Below are positions 51,533 to 63,674 of a DNA stretch of 64,000 nucleotides, piece after piece (positions within the stretch are counted from its first letter, which is position 1; the number at the start of each line of letters is the position of its first letter). Below the pieces are notes generated by a model. That model did no database searches. It was given only the letters and a program-made list of their open reading frames with translations, and was not told the origin of the DNA. The stretch comes from Phellopilus nigrolimitatus. Lineage: Eukaryota > Basidiomycota > Agaricomycetes > Hymenochaetales > Hymenochaetaceae. Position numbers and translations under genes: made by a program. The stretch is from assembly GCA_021029095.1 (NCBI GenBank), contig JAJOHG010000044.1, forward strand, positions 186,001 to 250,000, written 5' to 3'.

Positions 51533-53205
51533 TCATGAAGGAAGTATCGGCTCCGACGCAACTGCTTGAGGATTTACCTGACGAGATGCCCGATCGAGAC
51601 TGCGAAGAGTGTCGAAACATCCCGGCCATTCATAAATTATAACACAGTTTTTCAAACAGCCGTTCATACGCCTGGAATTCCGCGAGTGTTTGATCGGGGA
51701 CGTGTGCGCCTGCATCTGGCTCTCTGCCTCGATCCAGAGCGCTTTACCGTCGCACCCGCATTACATCTACGCTTGGGAGACGGTGGACGCTACCTTGGAC
51801 TGCGGGGTCACGCACATGTACGTACATCGGCCCGGGCGGTAACAACCCTTGTGTTCTCTCATCGCGTCCCGGCCTGACGTCCCCCAATTGCGTATCGAAA
51901 GTACCTCGTTTGAGGACGGCCAGTGGGACATTGTACCGGAATCTCACGTGGAAGTTGATAGAAAGGGAGTCGCAGATCATGATGGAATGCTTCGTCGATC
52001 TATGCCGCACTTGATGGGCTTCTCGGCGTCTGCACTGCGCATCCTCTTTTTGTAACAGTCACTCCGCCTCTCCAGCTATAATCATCCAACTCGACGTCCT
52101 CGCTGATTGTCAAGAGCTGTTAGATGATATAGATCTGAATCCTGATACATTCAAAGGCATCTTCTGTGAACCATCTCGCAAGCGCAAGAGGCTTTCTCAG
52201 CTTGCCGCTGAAACTCAAACTTGTTTCATGTAGTGACGTTAGACGTGGCTCATACATAGGAGTCTCTGCAATCGGCGAACTTCGTGGCTCGGCTTTGAGC
52301 CGTAGAAGAGTTGGGTTTCTTTGGCACGTCAACAAACATGTTGACCCTCGGCAGAAAATTCGGGTACATATGTGGGAATGATTATTTATCAAGTTTTCGA
52401 ATTCTGTAATCTTCTCAAGCTTGTGCATAGATCATGACACTTGCTTCAGGTAATCGATCTCAGAAGATCGTGACAATAGGCTTTATGATTGAAGCATTCG
52501 ACTTTGCATCTAGATGCGGGACCGGCACCACCTACATATGAACTGTCGACTTCAGCAAGTTTATTCGGCTCAACTCCGCTTCACAGGTTGATGCTCCATG
52601 GCGTCTACCCCACTTTGCCCTCGATCTTGATTTCATTGTGGAAGCATTGCCGAATGACACCGACTCTGATGATCTTGACGGACAAGGGCGGCAACGACTC
52701 CCATAGAGCCTTTCATGGAGAGCTCGTAAATGAACTGTATACCCTTCATCCTTGTCGTTGGTTTTCTGATCTACTCAACATATTGTTTTTCTCTAAACAG
52801 GAAGCCTTCGCTTTCGCCCTTGGTAAGCTGAAGCATCTCGAGAGTCTGGAATTGGATTTCATTTGGACGTCAGGTGGGTTCCTTCTTCAGGAACCAACAT
52901 TATCGTTTTCCTCCTTGGTCCGTGTTGACTGTGTTGGCCTTGTGCAATGTCATGATTCCGCACGTTTGATATTGTATCGAAAGGCTGCCAGGCGCGCGTT
53001 TGCCTCGTGAAAGTCGAAAATGGCACGAGAGTGGTACGATACTTTGCTATGGTTCTAATTCGGGCTCGAGGGGCATTAGTCTTCCAGTCTTCCGACCGAA
53101 AAGAACGCCCACCCGTCCTGGAGCACGTCTTAGGACTCAAGTACAAAGCCCTACGTGAATTCGTATTTACTTGGATTGTTTCAAATGCATTGGAGATTGT
53201 TTAGG
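51533..53205 (+). pseudogene. Probable remnant or poorly resolved gene of the F-box/LRR type
   Basis: Several open stretches on the plus strand look like pieces of one protein. One runs LLEDLPDEMPDRD. Another, 52080-52230, begins IIQLDVLADCQELLDDIDLN. A third, 52489-53010, contains LFGSTPLHRLMLHGVYPTLP and LGKLKHLESLELDFIW, which resemble the leucine-rich part of basidiomycete F-box proteins (a line starting LFGG-T-P-L followed by an L-x-L repeat). Stops and frame changes separate the pieces, and no set of introns joined all of them convincingly. It may be a decayed family member or a real gene with unresolved splicing. No F-box proper was identified. Confidence 0.35.
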
Positions 53206-53361
53206 AGATGGCTTGTAGTCCGGAGACGAGCTTAAAGAGATCTGAAAATGCAACTAAACCTGAATGTACATTGGTCTCAAAGTACATCGGTTGTTAATTC
53301 TAGTCCCGTATTTTGTCTTACATTTTACATGCTTTCGACTTCATTCTATAACCCAGCAATG

Positions 53362-54646
53362 TTACATGCGATACCCGACCCGCTCGCTCACAAGCCAGTA
53401 CTCGCTCCCGCCCTCAAAGCACCAGCCTAATGGACCGAGGTCGCAGTCTGCGCAGCTGAGCAGCTTCATCCGCGGTCCTGCAAAAATGCAAAAACAAAAA
53501 CAGGCAGATCAGTCGTATGCGAAGATACGGTAATGACCGAGATGAGGTAGAGTTAGGCACATAAATGCAACAGATATATCTACACCAACCTTCCGATGCT
53601 TGCCCGACAGCTTTCGAGAACCCAATGTTCTCGAAAGCCATTGGGTTCGGCCGGATTAGCCAGCAGCGTGTTTTATCTCCGACAGGTGGGAGAGGTGCGA
53701 GTAAGGAGGAAGGAGCCTTTCCCGAGGGTTCGAGCTGTAAGCAGGGTCAGGAGAGTAGACGATCAACGCAGTTAAACTCGTCAAAAGGGTATATGTACCT
53801 CAACAACGTCCTTCTTCACAAGCTTCCCGACATTCTTCTTGAGTATTATACATGCGCAGCCCTCGCGTGGACAGAGTAGATCGTACTTGTTTGAGTCGGC
53901 AGCGACTACATCGTCGATGGCGGAGAACGTTGAGAGCAGACGCGCAGCAGGGCGATTGCGATTAGACCCCGTCTGCTGAAGTGCCTCTAATACTCCTGGA
54001 GGAATAGCCGTCTGGGATGGCACGTCTTGTCCGCGAGTCATAGGTTCCGCCTCCGTCTTCCCGCTCAACACCTTTCGCATCTCGTACCACGGTCGCGCAC
54101 CGTGAACCACCTCGCTCATACCCACGTACGCCATCCCTGCCTTCTCGTAAAGCTCCCTCAATTCGTCGTGGCAGATCAAGATGATCTGCTCGTACTTCCC
54201 CGTTGCAGGCAAGGCGCGCAGCGTACTCCCTCAGGAGAGCGAGAGCGATGCCGCGGCGTTGCAAGGTGGTGGGCACAGCGATGGCATGCAAGCATACGGA
54301 GGTCCCAGCAGGGTCGTGCGCGGACATCGATTCATGTGTGAGCGTCCGGGATGCGGAAAGCGTCGCGCAGACGTAACCGACGAGCGTGCGCCTGGGGCCG
54401 TCGGGCGATGGTAGGAAAGCGCCGAGGAACAGCTCCGGCACGAGCGCATGCCTGGTCTGGAACTGCTCGAGAGTGGCCGCTTCGTCTTCCGGGAACTCTT
54501 GAAAGGTATTAAGTCAACAAAAATCCGAGCAACCCGTGTTAAGGAGAGCAGTGAATATGATCACCTGCTAACTCAATCGTATGAGCTGCAAGAACCTCGT
54601 CTGCAGACACAAGATCGAAAAACAATTCCGGTGGGAGGGTGTTCAT
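53362..54646 (-). CDS. GNAT acetyltransferase fused to an Mss4-like zinc domain, one apparent frameshift
   Basis: From ATG 54646 (MNTLPPELFFDLVSADEV) exon 1 joins to an arylalkylamine-acetyltransferase-like GNAT domain. Its landmarks are PELFLGAFLPSP, TLVGYVCATL, SVCLHAIAVPTTLQRRGIAL (acetyl-CoA motif A with RRGIA), EQIILICHDELRELYEKAG and VVHGARPWYEMRK. After a linker the chain continues with KYDLLCPREGCACIILK, an intron, a segment with MAFENIGFSKAVG, and RMKLLSCADCDLGPLGWC, ending WLVSERVGYRM. The paired cysteines (CPREGC and CADCDLGPLGW) are the zinc site of Mss4/RABIF, a guanine-nucleotide-release factor and chaperone for Rab GTPases. One extra base near 54209-54211 splits the GNAT domain. 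Without it, RLPATGKYEQ follows on correctly. The fusion suggests a link between acetylation and Rab traffic, which is inference. Confidence 0.82.
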
Positions 54647-54972
54647 GTTTACAACCCAAGATGAAGAGGCCTCGGTGAAAGGAGTGGATTTTGGCCAATA
54701 TTGCTGTAGCCGCCAGTCAACCACATAGACGCTCAACAAGCGCCCAGCCTCGACCCAATTAGTCTAAAATTCAAAACCAGCAGTTGGTTACTGGTTACCA
54801 GTTGGCAGTCGCAGCGACGCCATCTTCATTTACTCGTCATCATTTTCTTGTCTTTACTTTTTATAGGCCGCAACCTGGTGTTTGCTGGCATCCCTTGTAC
54901 TCTAGCTATCGTCGGATCTTCCTTTCTGAAATCGTTCTTTTCTGTCTTATTTCTTTTCCTGTGGTTTGAACG
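54647..54972. other. Divergent promoter region
   Basis: About 325 bp between divergent starts of the GNAT-Mss4 and membrane protein genes, with T-rich tracts before the plus-strand ATG. Nothing else was seen. Confidence 0.5.
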
Positions 54973-56115
54973 ATGTCAGGCACGTATTCGGACGTGGGGA
55001 AGACTCGCTTGAAGGCATATGGTGCGTACTATATCGTATCAAGGAGAATAGTGCAACAAACAGATCTTAGGGTTCTTAAAATCTCTTGATGCGTGAAGTT
55101 GTGCTGTATGTCGTGAACATCGTCGTTCTCGCCCTCTCCGCTCGCGTGAACCAGTTTCAGGACTTCTTCTGTGAGCGTAGACAATTCAGAGCTCACCTTG
55201 ACCATTTGCCTCTAACCGGAACACGAACAGACATGGCCGACATATTCCCACTCGGCCTCTCCATTACAACGCTAGTCTTGCTAACAATAACGTCAGTCTT
55301 CATCTTCGATGCTGAGGAATGCTAATGCGAGTTGCATTTGAATCTTTTATATAGGCTTCTGCTGGATTTCATCCTACACAACTCTTTTACTGCACGCCCA
55401 CCATTCGAGATCGGGCTACTCGCCATTCTGTCCATATTCTGGCTCGGTGCGCACACCACATTCTTCTCTCTTAGCTGACTCCAGTGGTGTCTGTTGACCA
55501 CGCCCTTGTTCTAACTTGGTTTGTTTACATATTTCTGCGTTTCAACCACCGGCGATCACTTATCATTTCCGACTGATAATTCACTTCTGAATCGTCTGGA
55601 CTATGATGAGTAGCATTCAACGCGTTCTCGACCTCCCGCTGGAAGCACGTCCCGCTCGCGTGCAGTACTATACCTGACGAATTCGTGGGCTGGTGCCGAG
55701 ACCTTCAAGCACTCAAATCATTTGTTTGGATCGAGTGGGCAATCTGTGCGTCGTCTCATCACCCCTATTGTTCTTACACCCTTTCCCGTTTTTCAAACAA
55801 AGGGACTCGGTGATTGCTTTCTTCCCGTCAGCCAACACTTACTTATTAACTAATTAACTGATATTGTTTCTCACTCGCGTACAAGTGCTCCTCACAACGC
55901 TCTTCACTACTCGCTACGTCGTACGCGAGCACATCGGGGGGAGCAAGCACGTCTGGCACACTGCGCTTTCGCGATATATCCGCCGGAGCGAGGGCGGAAT
56001 GCACCGTCGTTCGTCGAGCTTCTTCACGCGCTTTGAGAACCCTCCTGCCAGTACGGGTGCGGGGATGCAAACGGCTGCAAGCACGAGCTTCGTTAGTATG
56101 CATGCAAGGAACTAG
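54973..56115 (+). CDS. Small multi-pass membrane protein (MARVEL-like layout), function unknown
   Basis: About six short exons from ATG 54973 (MSGTYSDVGKTRLKAYG) to TAG 56113-56115. Hydrophobic segments: VVLYVVNIVVLALSARV, IFPLGLSITTLVLLTIT, FEIGLLAILSIFWL, and a fourth near ALKSFVWIEWAI joined to LLTTLFTTRYVV. A loop with cysteines (CSTIPDEFVGWC) lies before the last segment. The soluble tail is basic and Ser-rich (YIRRSEGGMHRRSSSFFTRF). A short amphipathic N-terminus, four membrane segments and an extracellular loop near the last one resemble MARVEL-domain proteins, which organise membrane domains. Exon joins were set by GT-AG sites and continuous frame. The join between the fourth and fifth exons is the least certain. 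Confidence 0.65.
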
Positions 56116-56355
56116 GTGAGAGGTTGGAGATCCGGCCGAGCCGGCTTGTTCGGAAGCACCGGTGTAGACACTCTGTGGTTGCGGTCGGCTGTCTGATAGC
56201 AACTCTCTATCGAATTTAATTTATGTATGTACGTACCTCCTGTGTTTTATACTATGTACTATGCTGGCAGCTCCTTCGGGCGTGAGCACCCTCGAGCCGA
56301 ACCATCTCGTGTCGTGATTCAAAGCATGTGAGCCTCGAAACGCTATGGAGTATAA

Positions 56356-56940
56356 GTGCTCAGCACTCAATTTGAGGAGGAAATCCGTCAATTTCTCAGG
56401 CTTCCGCGCGCGCGGGCTGTGTTTGCGTACGGTGGTCTATTATGGAGACTTGCAATCGAATATGTTGACGTCTCAAGAGGTGTTGCCGGCCCTGCACAGC
56501 TTGAGTTTGGCAAGACCTACGATCTTCCGGGACTTGGACGGCTGTGGGATGATTATCTGTCAGAAGACGAGCTAAATTTCCTCTGCGGGGACTACCACAT
56601 CCACTCCGGTGGGTGTTCTGCGTTCATTATTTTATTTATCTGATTTTTGGCAGGTAAGGAAAATCGATTTACGCATGCGTCATGGTGGCCGAGTCCTCGC
56701 GCTTGGGAGAATTGCGGCATCTACCCTGGTTACTGGTCTCCTGCATGCGAGACTTGGTTTCAGAACAGGCTCTTAAAAATTCGCAACAACGAAGAAAGTG
56801 TGAGGCCTTCTTCAGCGTGGAGAACCAGTATCGTGTTCAAGAGGAAAACAACATCCCTCACTAAGAACAACAAGAGGCTCTCTGCAGAGTTCCTAACAAC
56901 TGGCAAGTCGTGTGGTCATTCACTTCGTTTAGCTTGCTGA
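56356..56940 (+). pseudogene. Conserved orphan protein, 5' end not found
   Basis: Open from about 56356 with one intron at about 56611-56653. The protein has charged N-terminal helices (STQFEEEIRQFLRL), YGGLLWRLAIEYV, then SWWPSPRAWENCGIYPGYWS and ACETWFQNRLLKIR, ending with a Lys-rich helix. The tryptophan-rich WWP...W...GYWSP..E.WFQ.RL pattern recalls a family of uncharacterised agaricomycete proteins seen in many copies (from memory, not checked). There is no ATG at the start of the frame and no clear upstream exon, so it may be a truncated relic. No catalytic motif was recognised. Confidence 0.45.
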
Positions 56941-57238
56941 TGAGTATTGAAATAGTTACAAATTAGTTTCGACATACGGCGAGTCGTCTGCTCAATAATT
57001 TCACCATTCGGCTAACAAATAATCAGGCAGCTCCCTCACTTAATGGGAATTTTGCTTCGCATGACAATCTTTGCGAGATGATTCAAGGTATGTTCTAGTC
57101 CATTTACCTTACACGCTCGCGCATCGAAACAAATTGAGACGTAGGTAACATGATCCTTAAAACTCGTAGAAGAAGCCCATAACCTTTTGCACGGAAAGCG
57201 AGCACGAAGATAGAATTGAAAATAGAGGCGGATGTGGT

Positions 57239-58394
57239 TCAGGTATAAAATTTGCGGTTTTCGTTGGGCCCAAAGAGATCGTGACGAATCTCCGGAAGCA
57301 TCTACAGACTCAAATGTGTAAAACAAATTTACTGAGCGAGGGCTTTCATGAAATAAAAAGGTGGGGAAAGAACGCACCCTGCTCTCGAGCAGCTTCAACC
57401 GCTCGTCGAGCGTGTTATCAATTGTGATTCGACGACTTCCCGACTGCAGTTTCACACCACCCGCACTAGATATTTTCCAATATCAAACACAAGTGTGATT
57501 TGAAGTCAATATGGTAAGGTCGACTATAGTGCGATGAGCTGCAGGTGTACGTACAGAGAATCAGGAAGGTCTCCCAAAACGGAGATGGAGACATCGCGCC
57601 CACTGAGCGCGTTATACTGCTTCTGAGCACCTGCGGCGGCGGTCTCGACGATGGCCACATCTTTTTCCCGGGCGATGACCGTTATGTCTGATTCCATGAG
57701 CTGTAGGAGGCCCTATTTTCGGGGGTATCGTAGGGTGCAGAAGGTGAGAATGGAGAATGCGTTAGCGCAAGGGACGAGCAATGCGATGTGGCGCGCAGCG
57801 CACCTGGATGATGACGCCCTCAAGGAGTTGCGTGTAGCGCCCTTCGTCCTGCGAGAGCTCGAGAATTTTTTCCCGCGCCGTGGAGAAGAGGTCCTGCAGA
57901 TGTTCCTCGCGTCGTTGGAGGAGCCGCAGGCGCGATTTGTTCAGCTGTGTCGACTGCGTACTAGCGCGTGCAGCGGATCAGCGTATTGATATCCAAGCCG
58001 TGCCAACTTCGAATAGAGAAAGAAGGAATACCCACATCTTCTGCGCGATTTCTGCTTGCTTCCTCTTTTTCTCGGACTGCGCATCAATCGCATGCTGCGC
58101 CTGCTTGACGAGTTTCGCCTGTCAGACGTCGCGCGGCGCGCTGTGCGTGAGCTAAAACCAAAACCCGACAGCCGTCGACTCACGCCCACGTACCTTCTCA
58201 ATTGCGAATTCCTCATCAGCCTTGACCTTTATCTCGCGCGCCTTTTCCATTGCCTCCTGCTTGATGAACGCAACCTATGCGAGCCATGGCTCTCAGTCCT
58301 CGCATTCATGATCCCGCGGAATATATCAGAATGCGCATACCATCTTATTCATCTCGCTGAGGACTTCCTCATCGTTAAGGGCTCTTGTAGACAT
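57239..58394 (-). CDS. VMA4: V-type proton ATPase subunit E (peripheral stalk)
   Basis: About seven exons from ATG 58394 (MSTRALNDEEVLSEMNKM) to TGA 57239-57241. The family's N-terminal coiled coil is clear: AFIKQEAMEKAREIKVKADE, EFAIEKAKLVKQ, then EKKRKQAEIAQK. STQLNKSRLRLLQRREEHLQ and YTQLLEGVIIQGL continue the helix into the globular C-terminal domain, which has DVSISVLGDLP, the conserved ITIDNTLDERLKLLESR and the ending MLPEIRHDLFGPNENRKFYT. Subunit E pairs with G to form the stalks that hold the V1 head of the vacuolar proton pump. Length is near the usual 225-235 residues and the reading frame is continuous. It is a single-copy housekeeping gene in fungi. Confidence 0.92.
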
Positions 58395-60313
58395 GCTAGG
58401 TAAGTGGAAGCAGTGAAAGCCAGATGCGAAATATGCAAAGCGGTGGCGGAATGAAGGAACGCTGAGGCCGAGCGAGTATGCTTACGCTCGACCCGCACCC
58501 CTTTTGCCCCTTTGGGATGTAGCGAGTTCAATAAGCCACATACAGATTGGCGGCTTCAAAATAACGTCGAAGTATATACACTATTGCGCAATAAGGAATT
58601 CAACAGGTATAAGGAGTACATTACACACAATTTATCAGATACTGAGACTGCAAGTAAAGCTAGACATCTCACGAGGCGACCCGCATAAGATCACGTGCTA
58701 CTGTCTAACGGTCAAGCTCGTTTAGGAACTTCCGCTTCAAACTATGAACATGAATTTATATGTGGGGTGCCCACATATTAGAGGGGGAGCGAAGCGTGTG
58801 TGACTAAGGCTTATTCTGAGCTCTTTCATTTTAGGTTTCTATAACCATTGAATTAATATTTTCAGTGTGATGTATTTGGAAGTTCCACTAGTAATGTCAG
58901 CTTTCAATGTGCAGAGAGGACGGCCCAAGATGCAGCCAAAGCAAGTTCTCACGTAAGGGGCCACACAGTCCCAGGTCACGTGATGCGCTTTCGGGAGGCG
59001 GTGAGTCCGATTTTTTTCTCATTAGATCTTATTTAATTTTGTAAGCAGAGCGCAAAAATTATTTGCTAAGATCAAGAGTTGAAGTGTGGAAGGAGGAAAG
59101 TAACAGGAGAGAGAAAGCAAGCATACATGCAGCGGCTCGCAGCATCATAATCAGTTCTCAGAGTCAGAATCTCACGGAGAGGGCTGCCTCATGCGGCTGG
59201 TCACGTGATAGGCTTTGGGAATCCTATCATGGTGATTCACTCCCCAAATATTTTAAACAATATTTTTTATAAGAAAAAGTACAGAGTTTATTTGCTATGC
59301 TCAGGAGTACAAGTTTCTTTTCGCGGAGGGAGGGAGAGAAAGAGAAGGGAGACGTCGAGGGGCACGCACCATAACGACCAGTTCTCACGGGGGGGGGGGC
59401 CACACAGCCACCCCGTGCAAAGTCACATGATCTGTTTTTTGGAGCCCCCTATCCGTGTAAATGGGAGCTTCGCTCCCAATAATCCACAACAGACCACGGA
59501 ATTATCATACAACATCTCTAACTCAAAGCCGCGCACTCAATTTCACTCCCGTTATACCTAAAGGCACTCCGTAAAGCTTCTGGGCTCCTTCATCCAATTT
59601 TCTGGGGCAGTAATACACTTATCGCTCTCCAGTATCGGATTCCGACCTTTTCCACTCAAGGCAATTTATCCAATCAGAAACACGGGCTACTATTTTCGTC
59701 GACAACAAGCGTGCTTCAAGGAGGCAATTCCTCATTGATCCAATGGAGTGTAAATGCCTAAAATGTCAAGATTCGGGCGAATCCGTCGACAGGTTCAATC
59801 GACAGGCACAACATATCTCACCTTTGGTCTCTGACTTGTCACCGCCGTACCTCCGCTACTCGTGCTGGTTTTCACAAAAAAGGAAACGCGTATACTGTAT
59901 CTGGGTACATCTTCCTAAAACAACAGGAGAATTAACTGAGAGGACGATGAGTCGAACGTTTGTATGCATCGTAAAATAAGTGGCACCGCGACGACTCATC
60001 TTTAGCATTTATGCCTGCACAGAAACAGTTGCTCCTCGTTGGCTACGGTGTGTCAGACAGCTTAAGCGACTAGTTTTTCCCACAGCGCTCATGAGAAGCA
60101 CAGCGAGAAGACAATTACTTGTGTAGATCACTGCTGACTTTGCACCCGCATCTTCGATCAGGATCTAAATGCGATGAAGATGTTGTCGGGTACCGACCAG
60201 GAAGTCGAGAAGTTTAAAGAGGTACAAACCGTAATCATCCAATGTTTCCGCGGACCTCAACCTTGCGACAACCACCAAAATCTGTTTTCAGGTTTACTTA
60301 GGAGCCCAACAAT
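58395..60313. other. 1.9-kb region without a supported gene; contains a repeat block
   Basis: No coding model is supported. The middle (58758-59478) is repeat-rich and may be a transposable element. The rest is AT-rich. A TATA-like element and leader precede the FAD oxidase. Confidence 0.5.
58758..59478. repeat. Repeat block, possible MITE-like element with three roughly 225-bp internal copies
   Basis: The left edge has a perfect hairpin, ATATGTGGG / CCCACATAT with a 3-base loop (58758-58778), followed by GGGAGCGAAGC. The right edge has the same 11-mer in inverse orientation inside TGGGAGCTTCGCTCCCA (59462-59478). Between them, three diverged tandem copies start with AGTTCTC near 58944, 59157 and 59379 and carry CACGTGAT or CACATGAT about 225 bp apart. 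An 11-G run lies at 59389-59399. No target duplication was identified with confidence. Confidence 0.5.
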
Positions 60314-62418
60314 ATGTACTTTACCATCGTCGCTGTCACGATGCTGGTTCTTGGGATAGTAGTACTCGATGCTTTCTCAAAGCCTATTGAGACTGAAAAA
60401 GGGGTTTCCGCCGCAAACAAGGCTTGCCAGTCACTGGAGAAGACCTTTCCACAGCTTGTCTCTTTTCCCGGTAGGAGATTAAACCAGGCCATTACACTGT
60501 GTTGTCGCCTATAGGTTTGCTAACAACGTTCTTCCATGGAATTTAGGCTCAGAACAATTTGCTGACGACGTCGAGCATTGGACGGTATCGAGCGAGCAAA
60601 ACGCAACTTGTTCTATTGAGCCACGGAGCGCTTCTGATGTTAGCACTATAGTCAGTGCTTGCTATTGAACATTATTTGTCTCCCTCAATGCTGAAACCGT
60701 TTGGAAAATAAGATGCAACTGATAGGCAGAACAGATATACGAGCGCCTTTTGCGGTGAGTCCAGTCAAACGATATAAAGCTTGACTCATAATTGAGACCT
60801 TTGAATTCGTTTGACGTGATAAAGGTCAAATCTGGGGGACATGCGTATAACTTTGGCCATAGCTCAACGCCAGGCGTGCAGATTTCGCTGTCGCGTCTCA
60901 ACGATTTGGTTTACGACGAGGCTCAAGGCACCGTGACCATCGGCATGGGACTAACTTGGGACCAGGTTTATGAGCGACTTGAGCCTTTAGGTGTGATGGT
61001 TGCTGGAGGGCGAATCAACGGTGTCGGTAAGCATAATCCATGCTTTTCGATATATATTTGGTTCACTAAGCCTGTGGCGCTGTAACTCATCAGGAGTCGG
61101 AGGGTTGAGTCTAGGCGGAGGATACTCATGGAAAACAAACCAATATGGTCTTACTATAGATACAATTGTCGCACACGAGGTCGTTCTTCCTTCGGGCCAA
61201 CATGTGAACACCACGAATACATCCTATCCAGACCTTTTCTTTGCACTCAAGGTAAGGCTTCAAATTTGTCAGGGGTAGCAAGACTCAGGCACTGAACTCA
61301 GTATTGCAATTATATAGGGCGGACTAAACAATTTTGGTATTGTTACCAAGATTACTTACGAAGCCCACTCTCAATCACTTGTTTATGTCAGTTGGACAGT
61401 TAATCTTTGAATATTGAAGCAGTTAATCCTTGGAATCAAGGGTGGTTCACTCACGTATAACTTGGATGTCATCGATCGGGTGAACAGCGCCGTGAGCAAC
61501 TTCTCGCAAAACAACACAGACCCAAAGGCCCAAATGATTGTCTCATATAATGCTATTTCCAACCAAGTCAGTGATAAAGAAAAAGAAGATAATAGTCAAT
61601 TCGCTCTCACCGCTCCACAATCAATTCAGTTTATAGCCACTGTGTTTCCTTTTTACGATGGACCAACACCTCCAGCAGGCATATTCGATCCTTTTCTGGC
61701 TATACCCTCAGAGGCGTCAGATGTCACGACACGAACTTTTGTCGATTTCATGTCCACGTTCGGGCAAGGCGATCTCGGTATCGGTTCATTTGGGTGGGAT
61801 GCTTGTCTTGTCACAATATTGCGCGTAGATAACTGACTTAAAGGTCTTTAAGAATCGCACAGCATGTTATTCCAGTCGAGCAGTATACATTATCTTTGCT
61901 TGATGAGATGGTAACGCAGGTCATTGCCTTTGGGGCACGATTGACAGAGCAGAACAATGGATCGAAGGTCATCGTAAGCGTTTCACCCGAACCTTTTCTG
62001 AAACCGTTCTCCCATTCGCGCGGTGGTGCGTACCCTCATTCGTCCAGCCGGCAAGTGACCCCCGCGTCGCCGTTCATCGCGTACCAAACAGATCCCGATC
62101 TACCGCTTGGTACGTTTTGAGCCAACTGGATACAACTGAACTCATAATGACGCACATATCTGTCTATCAGCCTCCCAGGCCGCCAGACATGCATCGTTTG
62201 CGAGTGAGATAAAACAATTCTCGTATACTATCCAAGCACGAGCGGTCTTGGAAGGATTAAGCCGATGGGATGACATACTCTACCCGAACTACGCACTCGC
62301 TGATACGCCGCTGGAATTGCTATATGGGTCAAATCTGGAGCGCTGCAAGATGCTTGCTGCTAGATACGACCCTGAAAAAATAATGAGCTTGGCCGGAGGG
62401 TTTCACTTCGAATCTTAA
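60314..62418 (+). CDS. Secreted FAD-dependent oxidoreductase (PCMH/berberine-bridge type)
   Basis: A multi-exon gene from ATG 60314 to TAA 62416-62418. A signal peptide (YFTIVAVTMLVLGIVVLDAF) precedes the FAD-binding domain. FAVKSGGHAYNFGHSSTPGV carries the histidine that links FAD covalently. ISLSRLND, GMGLTWDQVYERLEPLGVMV and GGRINGVG, VGGLSLGGGYSW, TNQYGLTIDTIVAHEVVLP and GGLNNFGIVTKITYE follow in the family order. The substrate domain contains several sequons. The end shows the typical BBE-like stretch: LSRWDDILYPNYALADTPLE, YGSNLERCKMLAARYDPEKI. Such enzymes oxidise sugars, alcohols or lignocellulose products and release hydrogen peroxide. The specific substrate is unknown. At least eight short introns are present. 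The joins near 60655-60735 and 61400-61420 are the least sure. Confidence 0.88.
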
Positions 62419-63674
62419 TGCGTGCGGGATCGGTAGTTAGTGCTGACTGATATAGTGCTTCCAATGTTTAATTTACAATCCAAGATCTGCACTTTTTTGA
62501 CCTTTTTTAGATAAGAATGCACTCACTTAAGGCTTTAACGCATTATATATATATCAAAATCTTTCTGTCATCGCTCAGCATTAGTGTGGCTGGCAGCCTT
62601 CCATGGACAGGTCGAACATTTTTTTTTCATTTCCATCTTATGTTGCCCTCTCTGCCCTACCCGATTTTGAGCATGCGCTCTCGACTATGAGATCAAATCT
62701 CGCAGACGTATTTGCCAAACTCCCTATACCTGCAAAGCGACAATTCCATCCGATAAACACAATATGGAACTGCGCTAAGACATTGGAGCATATTTAGAAG
62801 CGGTAGGGGATTTAGACGTGCACCAAGCCGCGCAGACGCCAGCGCAATAGATTATTCGAAGAAAAGGAGCGGCTTGATTTCAGTAAGTAGGCGAAACCAG
62901 GGAAAGGCCGAGGCCAAGGGGTAAAAGGTGGCAAGGAGGCGGTGAACATGACGAGCAAGGGCGGATGACGAGGGCTTGCATGGATATATCGTGCGGGTTG
63001 AAGAATGTGAGAGCGCAATGAACATTGGCGGTCGCAATGGAATAAGGGCAGAGATGCCGCGGATTTCTGTGTGGTAATGTGCCAGAAAAAAAGACAGGAC
63101 AGTAAATTAATGCTATGCATAGAGCATGTACACGGATGACCAGACAGAAAAAGGGAAGAGGGAATGGCAAGGAATGGGATGTTTAAACGCGGCATTGTGC
63201 AGCAAATGAGGATGGATGACGATAGCACGGGAAACAGATGCAAAAACACAAAGCTGAAGGAGAATAGGAGATGGGAAAGTTGTAAAACAACGGGAAAAAA
63301 GTGAGAGGAGAGGTGAATGGCGAAAAATGAATTGGATAGGCAAGAGCACGAATGCAAAGGGGGTATGGATGCCCGGTTTCTGGTCCATTGCAAAATGCTG
63401 CTGACGAAACTCATTGACAGAGATTGAGGCTCGAGCCCATCAGCCACTGGGCATTATGTGGTTGCGTTTATCGTAAGAAACGCATATCCGAGAGACGGGC
63501 TCGTGTATTTGGCTTGAAGAGCATTCGCAGGGTGAGGATGTAGTTCGCTCGCAATGAAGTACTGCGCGAATCTGAATAAGCCATCGTTTAAGCCAGTGCC
63601 CATAGCGCTCACCTTCGGAGCCCTTTTGACACAACGGATCGCCACCACCAATTCCTATTCACACCGCTCCACTC
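62419..63674. other. 1.25-kb intergenic region with a purine-rich strand
   Basis: It lies between the 3' ends of the oxidase and SPG1. From about 62850 to 63420 the plus strand is strongly A/G-rich. No gene is supported there (see rejected items). Confidence 0.5.

Noticed and set aside
62812..63447. 211-codon open frame on the minus strand
   Set aside because: It is explained by purine/pyrimidine asymmetry. The translation is low-complexity and hydrophobic without motifs or introns.
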